A stretch of 64,000 nt of DNA, taken from assembly GCF_024622045.1 (NCBI RefSeq), contig NZ_JANKBP010000003.1; one strand, given 5' to 3'. The notes under the pieces are model-generated. The model saw nothing but the letters and a program-made list of their open reading frames with translations. It had not been told where the DNA came from and made no database searches. Of the stretch, positions 9,018-17,989 are shown one piece after another; the stretch's first letter is position 1, and each line of letters opens with the position of its first letter. The position numbers and the translations under genes were made by a program. Source of the DNA: Rodentibacter caecimuris (lineage in GTDB: Bacteria; Pseudomonadota; Gammaproteobacteria; Enterobacterales; Pasteurellaceae).

Positions 9018-10211
9018 TTAGAAACTGAGTTTTGCAGTATCTTGTGCAATCACTAATTCTTCATTAGTTGGAATAACAAGCGCAAGCGGTGTGTTATCCG
9101 CAGTGATGACACCTTCATTACCAAAGCGAGCAGCTAAGTTTTTCTCATTGTCTAATTGGTAACCGAATAATTTTAAGTGTTTGAGTGTTTCTTCACGCAC
9201 TTTTGCCGAGTTTTCCCCGATACCGCCGGTAAATACGATGGCATCTAAACGATCACCAATAACCGCCATATAAGCACCGATATATTTTGCCAAACGGTAG
9301 CAGAATACATCTAATGCACGTTTTGCCGGCTCTTCTTTATCATAGTTATCTTCGGCATAGCGACAGTCGCTGGTAACTTCGGTTAAACCGAGTAAGCCGG
9401 ATTTTTTCACTAAGGTTTCTTCGATTTGCTCAACAGACATTCCTAATGTTTTATGCATATAGAAAATGATAGCCGGATCCAAATCACCGGAACGGGTTCC
9501 CATTACTAAACCTTCTAACGGGGTAAAACCCATTGATGTATCAATACATTTACCGTTACGCACCGCGGCAACAGACGCACCATTACCCAAGTGACAAGTG
9601 ATAACATTCACTTTATCTTCAGCAACGCCCAAGCGTTTTGCCGCTTCACGACTGATAAAATAATGGCTGGTACCGTGCATTCCGTAGCGACGTACACCGT
9701 GCTCTTTATAGAGTGAGTAAGGAAGCGCATAAAGGTATGCTTCTTCCGGCATAGTTTGATGGAATGCAGTGTCAAATACGGCAACGTTTTTATCTTTTAA
9801 ATGAGGGAATGCTTTAAATGCTTCTTCAATACCGATTAAATGCGCCGGATTATGGAGTGGGGCAAATTCTGCGGCATCTTTGATACCTTGAATAACTTCA
9901 TCGGTAATCACAACGGATTGCGTATATTTTTCGCCGCCGTGAACGACACGATGACCGATCGCCGCAATAGAATTTTTCAATTCGTCAGTTAGAATATTTG
10001 CTACGATAAAATTCAACGCTTCACAGTGTGCTGCGCCAGCACCTAAATCAGCATTACCCTTTTCACCGTTAAGTTTCCATTTAATGCGAGATTCAGGAAG
10101 GAAAAAAGCTTCAGCCAAACCGGATAATTTTTCTTCTCCTGTAGCAGGATCAAGAATTGCAAATTTTAACGAAGAACTACCACAGTTAAGGATAAGAACA
10201 AGTTTTGACAT
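9018..10211 (-). CDS. ackA: Acetate kinase
   Basis: A 397-residue ASKHA kinase that makes acetate and ATP from acetyl phosphate and ADP. It starts MSKLVLILNCGSSSLKFAI, and has GHRVVHGGE, NVITCHLGNGAS and VFTGGIGEN, the standard AckA motifs. The open frame extends 35 codons further upstream, but that extension (MINLFYCVKG...) is not family-like, so I use the ATG at 10211. First gene of the ackA-pta unit and divergent from yfbV. Confidence 0.96.
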   Translation of the reverse strand: MSKLVLILNCGSSSLKFAILDPATGEEKLSGLAEAFFLPESRIKWKLNGEKGNADLGAGAAHCEALNFIVANILTDELKNSIAAIGHRVVHGGEKYTQSVVITDEVIQGIKDAAEFAPLHNPAHLIGIEEAFKAFPHLKDKNVAVFDTAFHQTMPEEAYLYALPYSLYKEHGVRRYGMHGTSHYFISREAAKRLGVAEDKVNVITCHLGNGASVAAVRNGKCIDTSMGFTPLEGLVMGTRSGDLDPAIIFYMHKTLGMSVEQIEETLVKKSGLLGLTEVTSDCRYAEDNYDKEEPAKRALDVFCYRLAKYIGAYMAVIGDRLDAIVFTGGIGENSAKVREETLKHLKLFGYQLDNEKNLAARFGNEGVITADNTPLALVIPTNEELVIAQDTAKLSF

Positions 10212-10438
10212 AGGAACCCTATAGTTGATTAAAGTTAATAAAAATCCAATCAGAGAGATTGGACTGCAAAGTCGTGCATAGGATACACCTTTTACGCAAT
10301 AAAATAAATTAATCAAGAAAGAAAAATCTAACTTCAGTCAAAGAAAAATGTCATTGGCATTAATTTGGTAAGATAGAAATTCCAGGCGAACTGGAGTATC
10401 ATAAGTGCGGTTATTTTTAAGGGTGTTTTTATTGTTTT

Positions 10439-10882
10439 ATGTCATTTTTTTCTATTTTCAAGCAAGGACAAATTTATCTTAACACTTGGCCGAAAGAGGC
10501 TAAATTAGGGATCATTTTTCCTGAGCACCGTGTCATAAAAAGTACGCGTTTTGCACAAAATGCGATGCCGTTAATTGCCGTATTCGCTATTGTTTGGCAA
10601 CAGCTTTATGCCAAACATGATGTTATGGCTTTTTCTGCAGCGATTTTAACCGCACTTTTTGCTTTATTAATCCCACTACAAGGACTGTATTGGTTAGGTA
10701 AACGTGCAATTTCACCTTTGGAAGCGCAAAGTGCAACATGGTTTTACGATATTTGTGAACGTTTGAGAAATATCCAAGAATCTGTTCCTCCCTTACAAGG
10801 TAAACCCACTTATCAACATTTAGCCGAAGTTTTAAGGAAAGCGGAGCTGCGGTTAGACAGGGCTTTTTGGAAAGAAATTTAG
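10439..10882 (+). CDS. yfbV: YfbV (UPF0208) inner-membrane protein
   Basis: A 147-residue protein with two hydrophobic segments (about residues 40-58 and 64-85). The conserved words EHRVIKSTRFA, LQGLYWLGKR and PLQGKPTYQHLAEVLRKA match YfbV. In E. coli it insulates the Ter macrodomain; whether it does so here is inference. It is divergent from ackA, as in enterobacteria. The ATG at 10439 gives a shorter N-terminus than E. coli. Confidence 0.9.
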   Translation: MSFFSIFKQGQIYLNTWPKEAKLGIIFPEHRVIKSTRFAQNAMPLIAVFAIVWQQLYAKHDVMAFSAAILTALFALLIPLQGLYWLGKRAISPLEAQSATWFYDICERLRNIQESVPPLQGKPTYQHLAEVLRKAELRLDRAFWKEI

Positions 10883-10895
10883 CAAAATTTATATG

Positions 10896-10911
10896 ACGCA
10901 AACGTTTTCCT
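10896..10911 (+). promoter_or_regulatory. PurR operator upstream of cvpA-purF
   Basis: The 16-mer ACGCAAACGTTTTCCT fits the PurR consensus ACGCAAACGTTTTCNT exactly. It sits 83 bases before cvpA. A -10-like TAGAAT (10929-10934) follows with a plausible -35 overlapping the operator, so repressor binding would block the cvpA-purF promoter when hypoxanthine or guanine is present. Confidence 0.9.
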
Positions 10912-10978
10912 TTTTACTTTATTTTTTGTAGAATACACAGGCTGCTTTAGGCAGCTCTTTTTATTGAGAGACTTTTTA

Positions 10979-11470
10979 ATGATCGATTACATTATTATTG
11001 GCATTATCGCTTTTTCTATTCTTGTCAGTTTACTACGTGGTTTTGTACGCGAAGTGCTATCACTTGCCAGCTGGGTCGTTGCATTTATCGTGGCAAGCCA
11101 GTTTTATCCTTACCTTGCAACTTATCTAACTCAAATTGAATCCATGTATGTGCGGAATGGCACGGCAATTGGCATTTTGTTTGTTCTAACATTAATTGTT
11201 GGCGGGATCATCAATTTTGTGATTGCACAGTTGGTTGATAAAACAGGATTAAGCGGTACTGATCGTGTATTAGGGGCGGTCTTTGGTTTATTACGCGGTG
11301 CGCTAATTGTTGCGGCGATCTTATTTTTCTTGGATACCTTCACAAACTTTGAACAAACCGATTGGTGGAAAGAAGCAAAACTTATTCCGCATTTTGGCTT
11401 CATTATTGAATGGTTTTTCCAACAACTTCAAGCGAGTTCCAGTTTCTTAAATTCAACACTTAATCAATAA
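10979..11470 (+). CDS. cvpA: CvpA family membrane protein
   Basis: A 163-residue protein with four predicted membrane segments, beginning MIDYIIIGIIAFSILVSLLRGF and ending in a short amphipathic tail. It matches CvpA, first described from colicin V production and since tied to envelope stress tolerance; the exact function is unsettled. The ATG at 10979 is preferred to a TTG at 10964 because it begins the family-conserved MIDYI. It is 10 bases ahead of purF and shares the PurR-controlled promoter. Confidence 0.93.
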   Translation: MIDYIIIGIIAFSILVSLLRGFVREVLSLASWVVAFIVASQFYPYLATYLTQIESMYVRNGTAIGILFVLTLIVGGIINFVIAQLVDKTGLSGTDRVLGAVFGLLRGALIVAAILFFLDTFTNFEQTDWWKEAKLIPHFGFIIEWFFQQLQASSSFLNSTLNQ

Positions 11471-11480
11471 GGATCATGAA

Positions 11481-12998
11481 ATGTGTGGTATTGTCGGTAT
11501 TGTTAGCCAAAGTCCTGTTAATGAATCTATTTATGCAGCATTGACGCTGTTACAGCACAGAGGGCAAGATGCAGCGGGGATTGTTACCATCGACGATGAA
11601 AATCGTTTCCGCCTACGTAAAGCGAATGGATTAGTCAGCGATGTTTTTAGACATGAGCATATGTTGCGTTTACAAGGTCATGCCGGAATGGGGCATGTAC
11701 GTTATCCTACTGCCGGCAGTTCTAGCGTGTCGGAAGCCCAACCGTTTTATGTGAATTCACCTTATGGGGTAACGTTGGTACATAATGGTAATTTAACCAA
11801 TTCGACCGAGTTAAAACAAAAAGTGTTTAAAACGGCACGTCGCCACGTGAATACCAATTCCGATTCCGAACTGCTTCTAAATATTTTTGCTAATCACCTT
11901 GACAATATTCCGCAAGATCATCTTGATCCGCAGGATATTTTCTATGCGGTAGGGAAAACCCACAAAGATGTGCGTGGCGCTTATGCGTGTTTGGCGATGA
12001 TTATCGGGCATGGCATGGTAGCATTTCGTGACCCTTTTGGTATCCGTCCTTTAGTGCTGGGGCAGCGTGAAGAGAATGGTAAAACGGAATATATGTTTGC
12101 TTCAGAAACTGTTGCGTTGGATGTCGCAGGCTATGATTTTGTTCGTGATGTTGCACCGGGTGAAGCGATTTATGTTACCTTTGAGGGGGAACTTTACGCA
12201 CAACAATGTGCTGAAAGTGCGGTCTTAAATCCGTGTATTTTTGAGTATGTTTATTTTGCCCGTCCTGATTCCATTATGGATGGCGTGTCGGTATATGCGG
12301 CTCGCGTTCATATGGGGGAGCGCTTAGGACAAAAAATAGCCCATGAATGGAAAGATGAATTAGACAATATTGACGTGGTTATTCCTGTACCGGAAACATC
12401 AACGGATATCGCATTACAAATATCTAACGTGCTAAATAAACCTTACCGCCAAGGTTTTGTGAAAAACCGCTATGTTGGGCGTACCTTCATTATGCCGGGT
12501 CAAGCACAGCGTATTAATTCCGTTCGTCGTAAACTCAATACGATTAAATCGGAATTTAAAGATAAAAATGTCTTATTAGTGGATGACTCCATCGTGCGTG
12601 GCACTACATCCGAGCAAATTGTAGAAATGGCGCGTGCCGCCGGAGCGAAGAAAATCTATTTTGCCTCTGCTGCACCGGAAATTCGTTATCCAAATGTGTA
12701 TGGTATTGATATGCCAACCAAAAATGAGCTGATTGCTTATGGTCGCAGTGTGGAGGAAATTGCGAAATTGATTGGGGTGGATAAATTAATTTTCCAAGAT
12801 CTTAGCGCATTAACGGAATCTGTTCAGCAAGAAAACCCGACGATTCAAGCATTTGATTGTTCGGTTTTTACCGGTGAATATATCACAGGTGATATTACCG
12901 ATGAATATTTAGATGGTATTGCCTCGCAACGCAATGATGCAGCAAAGAAGAAAAGGGAAAAAGATGCGACAAATTTAGAAATTCATAATGAGCGATAA
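11481..12998 (+). CDS. purF: Amidophosphoribosyltransferase
   Basis: A 505-residue enzyme, identical in length to E. coli PurF, catalysing the first step of purine synthesis (PRPP plus glutamine to phosphoribosylamine). Cys2 of MCGIVGIV is the glutaminase nucleophile after Met removal. The N-terminal glutaminase domain has GHVRYPTAG, and the C-terminal phosphoribosyltransferase domain has the PRPP loop NVLLVDDSIVRGTT. Second gene of the cvpA-purF operon. It carries a USS near 12218. Confidence 0.97.
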   Translation: MCGIVGIVSQSPVNESIYAALTLLQHRGQDAAGIVTIDDENRFRLRKANGLVSDVFRHEHMLRLQGHAGMGHVRYPTAGSSSVSEAQPFYVNSPYGVTLVHNGNLTNSTELKQKVFKTARRHVNTNSDSELLLNIFANHLDNIPQDHLDPQDIFYAVGKTHKDVRGAYACLAMIIGHGMVAFRDPFGIRPLVLGQREENGKTEYMFASETVALDVAGYDFVRDVAPGEAIYVTFEGELYAQQCAESAVLNPCIFEYVYFARPDSIMDGVSVYAARVHMGERLGQKIAHEWKDELDNIDVVIPVPETSTDIALQISNVLNKPYRQGFVKNRYVGRTFIMPGQAQRINSVRRKLNTIKSEFKDKNVLLVDDSIVRGTTSEQIVEMARAAGAKKIYFASAAPEIRYPNVYGIDMPTKNELIAYGRSVEEIAKLIGVDKLIFQDLSALTESVQQENPTIQAFDCSVFTGEYITGDITDEYLDGIASQRNDAAKKKREKDATNLEIHNER

Positions 12999-13032
12999 AA
13001 AAAGTGCGGTTAATTTTAACCGCACTTTTTGT
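12996..13032. terminator. Bidirectional USS hairpin terminator (purF / ilvE)
   Basis: AAAAAAAGTGCGGTTAA pairs with TTAACCGCACTTTTT almost without a loop mismatch. It directly follows the purF stop and sits tail-to-tail with ilvE. Confidence 0.85.
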
Positions 13033-13050
13033 TGGAATATATCCCTTAAA

Positions 13051-14082
13051 TTATTCAACTTTCACAATCCAACCTTCTGGGGCTTCAATATCACCAAACT
13101 GAATTCCGGTGAGCTCTTCGTAAAGTCTGCGTGTAATCGGCCCTACTTCCGTTTCGGAATAAAATACGTGGAATTTATCTTTATGCTGAATACCGCCTAC
13201 CGGAGAAATGACCGCTGCCGTACCGCAAGCGCCGGCTTCAGCAAATTGATCAAGTTGATCAATATACACATCTCCCTCAATGACCTCCATGCCTAAACGT
13301 TCTTTAGCAATATAGAGTAGGGAATATTTGGTAATACTCGGTAAAATGGATTCTGATGTTGGAGTAATAAATTTATTATCTTTGGTGATACCAAAGAAAT
13401 TTGCCGCACCGACTTCTTCAATTTTTGTATGGGTTTTCGGATCAAGATAAATGGCATCGGCAAATTTTCGTTCTTGCGAACCCTGCTCAACCGCTAACTC
13501 ATGGGGGAGTAGGCTTGCCGCATAGTTACCGCCCACTTTCACGCCGCCTGTTCCCATCGGTGCTGCTCGGTCGTATTCAGTCGTGATGAAATTAGAGGGA
13601 GTTAGCCCGCCTTTAAAATATGCGCCTACCGGACAGCAGAATACGGAGAAAATAAATTCAGGAGCAGCCTTTACGCCAATATTTTCACCAACACCGATGA
13701 GGAATGGACGTAAATATAAGGTTGCGCCCGAACCGTAAGGGCCAACCCAATCTGCATTTGCTTTAACGACCTCTTTACAAGCCCGAACAAATAATTCCGT
13801 TGGTACCTGCGGCATTAATAGACGATCAGCTGTGCGTTGCATACGCTTGGCATTTTCTTGAGGACGGAATAAGTTAATAGAATTATCCTTGCAACGATAG
13901 GCTTTTAAACCTTCAAAACATTGCTGACCATAGTGAAGTGCGGTCGAACCTTCGTGAATATGTAAAGTATTATCTGTAGTGAGCTTTCCTTCGTCCCATT
14001 TACCGTTTTTCCAATGGGCGATAAAACGATAGTCGGTTTTAATGTAATTGAAACCAAGGTTATCCCAGTCTAAATCTTTCAT
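13051..14082 (-). CDS. ilvE: Branched-chain amino acid aminotransferase
   Basis: A 343-residue fold-type IV PLP enzyme that makes or breaks down Val, Leu and Ile. The PLP lysine is K182 in GGVKVGGNYAASL, and the family words EGLKAYR, LYLRPFLIG and EAGACGTAAVISP are present. It is longer than E. coli IlvE (309) and belongs to the eukaryote-like BCAT type common in Haemophilus. It is a lone gene; the sRNA GcvB is encoded upstream on the same strand. Confidence 0.95.
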   Translation of the reverse strand: MKDLDWDNLGFNYIKTDYRFIAHWKNGKWDEGKLTTDNTLHIHEGSTALHYGQQCFEGLKAYRCKDNSINLFRPQENAKRMQRTADRLLMPQVPTELFVRACKEVVKANADWVGPYGSGATLYLRPFLIGVGENIGVKAAPEFIFSVFCCPVGAYFKGGLTPSNFITTEYDRAAPMGTGGVKVGGNYAASLLPHELAVEQGSQERKFADAIYLDPKTHTKIEEVGAANFFGITKDNKFITPTSESILPSITKYSLLYIAKERLGMEVIEGDVYIDQLDQFAEAGACGTAAVISPVGGIQHKDKFHVFYSETEVGPITRRLYEELTGIQFGDIEAPEGWIVKVE

Positions 14083-14261
14083 TTTGCTTTCCTCAATATG
14101 ATGTTGTTAGTGAACTGTCGTTTAATCTACATCATTATTTTGAGCATTTGAACCTTAAAGCTTAAATTTTTTTGTGATTTCTTAAAATTTACTCAAGTTA
14201 TTTTAAACGTCATCAAGTAAAACGAGAAAAGGAAAGAGAGCTGTGTTAGAATTCCGGCATG

Positions 14262-14432
14262 AAAAAAACGCCACTCAAAATGGGTGGCGTCTAACCAAAA
14301 GGTTCAAATTATAGGAAGTAAACGAGTAACTTATTGTTACTCAAGTTCAGTTACCTGAACTATATGCAAACACAACATCATACTTAAGTCCGAAACTCAT
14401 TAACTCGTAAAGAATTACCAACAGTTAAGTAT
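14262..14432 (-). ncRNA. gcvB: GcvB small regulatory RNA
   Basis: A compact RNA gene divergent from gcvA, the known location of gcvB. On the minus strand it has a promoter, an unpaired GU-rich segment TGATGTTGTGTTTGCATA (14380-14363) matching the R1 seed of enterobacterial GcvB, perfect hairpins GTTCAG-GTAA-CTGAAC and GAGTAAC-AATAA-GTTACTC, a second single-stranded TTACTTCCTATAATTTG block like GcvB R2/R3, and a terminator (stem ACGCCAC / GTGGCGT then seven T). The length of about 171 nt fits. GcvB represses amino-acid and peptide transporter mRNAs with Hfq. The 5' end is estimated from the -10. Confidence 0.85.
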
Positions 14433-14439
14433 GGGGTGT

Positions 14440-14468
14440 ATTGTAAGAATTGAAAATGAGAAGAACAA
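14440..14468 (-). promoter_or_regulatory. GcvB promoter
   Basis: On the minus strand, -35 TTGTTC (14468-14463) and -10 TACAAT (14445-14440) are separated by 17 bases, 8 bases before the assumed GcvB start. GcvA probably binds in 14470-14550 and drives it, as in E. coli; I could not single out the GcvA site. Confidence 0.7.
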
Positions 14469-14557
14469 ATGACGTTTTTTTATTTGAAGGATTAGAAAAA
14501 TTAATCTGAACTAAATCTGTCTAAGTATAGACGAAAAAATTATATTTTGGAAGAACT

Positions 14558-15451
14558 ATGTATAAACGTTTGCCACCCTTGAATTCATTGAAGTCTTTTG
14601 AATCCGCATCACGACATTTAAGTTTTACAAAAGCGGCCGATGAGCTTTTTGTTACTCAGGCAGCTGTTAGTCATCAAATTAAACTATTAGAAGATTTTTT
14701 AGGCGTCGAATTGTTTAAACGTAAAAATAGAGCCTTAGAATTAACAGAGTTTGGTAAAGCCTATTTTGTCGATATTAATAAAATTTTACGTAAGTTGAAT
14801 GAAGCGACAGAGCGATTATTAGCACTAAAAGATGATCCCCATTTAAGTATTAGTGTCCCTCAAACCTTTGGTCTGCAATGGCTTGTCCCGCATTTAAGTG
14901 AATTTAACCGGATTCATCCCGAAATTGAAGTTCGCTTAAAAGGAGTGGATCAAGATGAGGGCTTATTAAATAAAGAAATCGATCTTGCCATTTATTATGG
15001 AAAGGGAAATTGGCAGAATTTACAGGTTGATCGTTTAGGTAAAGAAAACTTACTGATTTTAGCTTCACCGGAATTGCTTGCCAAAAAACCGGTTCGCGAC
15101 AAGCGGGATTTAAAGCAACATACGCTGCTCCATACGCATACGCGTGATAACTGGCGGATTATGGCGGATTATTTAAAACTTGAAGATTTGAATATCCAGC
15201 AAGGCCCCTTATTTAGCCATACGTTTATGGCATTGCAGGCAGCAAGCCACGGACAGGGAATTGCGTTAGCTAATCGTTTGATCGCGTTGCAGGAAATTGA
15301 ACAGGGTACACTTCAGGTAGTATTACCGACAAATTTACCTGATCCTAAATCTTTTTATGTCGTGAATCATCTCGATCGTCTTGATGACGAACAAATTCAG
15401 GCTTTTCGTCAATGGATTATTAATGCAATAAAAAAAGAAGAATATGAATAA
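14558..15451 (+). CDS. gcvA: Glycine cleavage system transcriptional regulator GcvA
   Basis: A 297-residue LysR-type regulator. The start MYKRLPPLNSLKSFESASRHLSFTK and the HTH region AADELFVTQAAVSHQIKLLE (about residues 26-45) are close to E. coli GcvA, and the effector domain contains NLQVDRL and QAASHGQGIALANR. GcvA activates gcvTHP and gcvB in the presence of glycine. The divergent GcvB gene supports the call over other LysR members. The gene overlaps rlmM by 8 bases. Confidence 0.92.
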   Translation: MYKRLPPLNSLKSFESASRHLSFTKAADELFVTQAAVSHQIKLLEDFLGVELFKRKNRALELTEFGKAYFVDINKILRKLNEATERLLALKDDPHLSISVPQTFGLQWLVPHLSEFNRIHPEIEVRLKGVDQDEGLLNKEIDLAIYYGKGNWQNLQVDRLGKENLLILASPELLAKKPVRDKRDLKQHTLLHTHTRDNWRIMADYLKLEDLNIQQGPLFSHTFMALQAASHGQGIALANRLIALQEIEQGTLQVVLPTNLPDPKSFYVVNHLDRLDDEQIQAFRQWIINAIKKEEYE

Positions 15452-16532
15452 ACTCGCATTATATTGCCGCCCCGGCTTTGAAAAAGAAATGGCAGTGGAA
15501 ATAACCGATCGCGCTGCAGCTTTAGGTATATTTGGTTTTGCCCGTGTGCAAGAACATTCAGGCTATGTGATTTTTGAATGTTATCAACCAAATGATGCCG
15601 ATCGTCTGGCACGTGAAATTCCATTTAACGGGCTTATTTTTGCCCGTCAAATGTTAGTGGTGTCCGACTTATTGGAGAATCTCGATCCGACCGATCGTAT
15701 TAGCCCCATTATTAAGGACTTTGAGACGATTTCAGCGCAAGCAAATATCAGGCTATCCGCAGAGCTTTTTGTAGAAACCGCAGATACGAATGAATCAAAA
15801 GAACTTTCCACTTTCTGCCGTAAATTTACGGTGCCACTACGTCAGGCATTAAAAAAGCAGGGTTGGCTAGCGGATAAACCGAATCCAAAGAGCGGTCATT
15901 TTTTGCATTGTTTTTTTGTTAAGCCAAATTGCTGTTATGTCGGCTATTCCTATACTAATAACCATTCCGAGCATTTTATGGGGATTCCTCGTTTGAAATT
16001 TCCGTTTGATGCGCCGAGTCGTTCTACGTTGAAATTAGAAGAAGCGATTTTGACATTTATTCCCCGTAAGGAAGAAGAAAAACGTTTAAATGACAGCATG
16101 GTCGGTGTGGATTTGGGGGCTTGTCCGGGCGGTTGGACATATCAGTTGGTTAAACGGGGTTTATTTGTCTATGCGGTAGATCATGGGAAAATGGCGGAAA
16201 GCCTACACGAGACCGGTCGAATTGAGCATTGTGCGGAAGACGGTTTTAAATTTCAGCCGCCAAAACGTAAAAAAATTGATTGGTTGGTGTGCGATATGGT
16301 GGAACAGCCGAGCCGCATCACAAATTTGATTGACAAATGGTTGGTGAACGGCTGGTGTCGTGAAACTATTTTTAATTTAAAATTACCCATGAAGAAACGT
16401 TATCAAGAAGTGGTGCAATGTCTTGCCAATCTCGCCGAGGTATTGAATCAAAAAGGTTTAACGTTCAAGATTCAGGCAAAGCATTTATATCATGATAGGG
16501 AAGAAATCACGGTACATGTTGTGATTAAATAA
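15444..16532 (+). CDS. rlmM: 23S rRNA 2'-O-ribose methyltransferase RlmM
   Basis: A 362-residue SAM-dependent enzyme that methylates C2498 of 23S rRNA. The N-terminal THUMP-like region is followed by an RrmJ/FtsJ-type Rossmann domain with VGVDLGACPGGWTYQLVKRG (motif I), DWLVCDMVEQP and NLKLPMKKRY. The start overlaps the gcvA stop (ATGAATAA), indicating translational coupling. The gcvA-rlmM pairing is known from enterobacteria (ygdE). Confidence 0.95.
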   Translation: MNKLALYCRPGFEKEMAVEITDRAAALGIFGFARVQEHSGYVIFECYQPNDADRLAREIPFNGLIFARQMLVVSDLLENLDPTDRISPIIKDFETISAQANIRLSAELFVETADTNESKELSTFCRKFTVPLRQALKKQGWLADKPNPKSGHFLHCFFVKPNCCYVGYSYTNNHSEHFMGIPRLKFPFDAPSRSTLKLEEAILTFIPRKEEEKRLNDSMVGVDLGACPGGWTYQLVKRGLFVYAVDHGKMAESLHETGRIEHCAEDGFKFQPPKRKKIDWLVCDMVEQPSRITNLIDKWLVNGWCRETIFNLKLPMKKRYQEVVQCLANLAEVLNQKGLTFKIQAKHLYHDREEITVHVVIK

Positions 16533-16538
16533 AAAAGT

Positions 16539-16575
16539 AAAGGCATTTTCCCAACTTAGGAAATGCCTTTTTTAT
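16539..16575 (+). terminator. Terminator after rlmM
   Basis: Stem AAAGGCATTT / AAATGCCTTT, extendable by TCC/GGA across a bulge, then TTTTT. Confidence 0.88.
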
Positions 16576-16578
16576 AAC

Positions 16579-16608
16579 AAAAAAGCACCGATAAAATCGA
16601 TGCTTTTA
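16579..16608 (-). terminator. Terminator after tRNA-fMet
   Basis: Read on the minus strand, AAAAGCATCGAT and ATCGGTGCTTTTTT form a stem followed by a T run just downstream of the tRNA. It stands back to back with the rlmM terminator. Confidence 0.75.
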
Positions 16609-16612
16609 AAAC

Positions 16613-16689
<77 letters not shown>

Positions 16690-16702
16690 TCTGATGGGGC
16701 GT

Positions 16703-16730
16703 ACTATACGCCTTTCAAGAAATTTTGCAA
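16703..16730 (-). promoter_or_regulatory. Promoter of tRNA-fMet
   Basis: Minus-strand -35 TTGCAA (16730-16725), 16-base spacer, -10 TATAGT (16708-16703), followed by a GC-rich discriminator (ACGCCCC) typical of stringently controlled stable-RNA promoters. Confidence 0.7.
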
Positions 16731-16882
16731 GTCTTAAACAAAAGTTTATGTTTTGTTTGTTAATAAAATAATCAATGTGAATATAAATTAAACGCGATTG
16801 AGGAAATAGTACTAGTGGTTTTAGGCAATTTTTGATAGCGTATGCAACCTTCGTAAAATTCGTTTTTGTTTAGGCATAAAGT

Positions 16883-17989
16883 ATGAAATTTCGTAAAAAT
16901 CTCGGTATAAAAGTTTTCTCTATTTTAGCGGTTGCTTCAATTTTGGTGGCTTGCGGTTCATCAAGCAAAATTTCTCCGGCATTGACACCGACAGGCGATG
17001 ATCCGCAAAAATTTGGCGCAAAATATAGTGGCCGCCACTATCAACAAAGTATTTTATCGCCTGTTGCCCGTGTAGAAAACCAAAGTGCGGTCGTTAATCA
17101 GGGCGATTTTTTAACACAGCTTTCTAATGTCAAAGCCTATTCCGGTAGATTGTCCGAGCGTTTTTATGGTAATTATCAAAAAATTACGAACTGGGTGCTT
17201 GCCGGCGCAGATATTAGAGAATTATTGCAATATGGCATTTCCTCACAGATAATGAAAGGCTTTGACGGTTATCAAAATGTGTTGATGACAGGCTATTATT
17301 CCCCTGTTATCCATGCCCGTCGATCTCCACAAGGGAAATTTCAACATCCGATTTATGCTATGCCGACCTATAAACGTTTTACCCGTGAACAAATTTATGC
17401 GGGCGCATTGGAAGGACAAGGTTTAGAATTGGCTTACAGCGATTCTATGCTTGATAACTTTTTACTCGGTGTACAGGGCAGTGGTTACGTCGATTTTGGT
17501 AATGGTAACTTAACCTACTTCGCTTATGCCGGACAGAATGGCTTTAAATATCAAGCGGTAGGGCGTTTGCTGGTGGAAGACGGTGAAATTCCGAAAGAAA
17601 AAATGTCGATTCAGGCTATTCGCGATTGGGGAAACGCGAATCCGTCACGTGTACAGAGCTTGCTTGAACGTAATCCGTCCTATGTCTTTTTCAAAAATGA
17701 TCCGAGCGGCAAAGTAAAAGGCTCGGCGGGTGTACCGCTTGTGCCAATGGCTGCCGTCGCTTCAGATCGTAATGTGATCCCGTCAGGTTCGGTTTTACTG
17801 GTAGAAGTACCGGATATTGATTATAACGGTAATTGGAAAGGCACGCATAAATTGCACCTTATGGTAGCACTGGATGTCGGCGGGGCGGTGAACGGACATC
17901 ATTTTGATTTATATCGTGGCATTGGCGAGCAAGCAGGGCATATTGCCGGTCTTTCAAAACACTATGGACGGGTTTGGGTTTTACAATAA
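16883..17989 (+). CDS. mltA: Membrane-bound lytic murein transglycosylase A
   Basis: A 368-residue lipoprotein: signal peptide with lipobox LVAC (acylated Cys24), MltA domain with GFDGYQNVLMTGYYSPVIHAR, and a C-terminal 3D domain with VALDVGGAVNGHHFDLYRG holding the catalytic aspartates. It cleaves peptidoglycan glycan strands with 1,6-anhydro-muramic acid formation at the outer membrane. Its stop overlaps the tcdA start. A USS lies at about 17081. Confidence 0.95.
   Translation: MKFRKNLGIKVFSILAVASILVACGSSSKISPALTPTGDDPQKFGAKYSGRHYQQSILSPVARVENQSAVVNQGDFLTQLSNVKAYSGRLSERFYGNYQKITNWVLAGADIRELLQYGISSQIMKGFDGYQNVLMTGYYSPVIHARRSPQGKFQHPIYAMPTYKRFTREQIYAGALEGQGLELAYSDSMLDNFLLGVQGSGYVDFGNGNLTYFAYAGQNGFKYQAVGRLLVEDGEIPKEKMSIQAIRDWGNANPSRVQSLLERNPSYVFFKNDPSGKVKGSAGVPLVPMAAVASDRNVIPSGSVLLVEVPDIDYNGNWKGTHKLHLMVALDVGGAVNGHHFDLYRGIGEQAGHIAGLSKHYGRVWVLQ

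Noticed and set aside
10212..10316. Extended ackA start
   Set aside because: The extra 35 residues have no family match and the ATG at 10211 begins the conserved core.
12988..13296. 102-residue open frame on the plus strand after purF
   Set aside because: It runs antisense to ilvE and across the USS terminator; it is a shadow frame.
14262..14300. Attenuator hairpin upstream of ilvE
   Set aside because: At first it looked like an amino-acid attenuator with a leader peptide, but the upstream RNA has no run of branched-chain codons and its seed and position fit GcvB.
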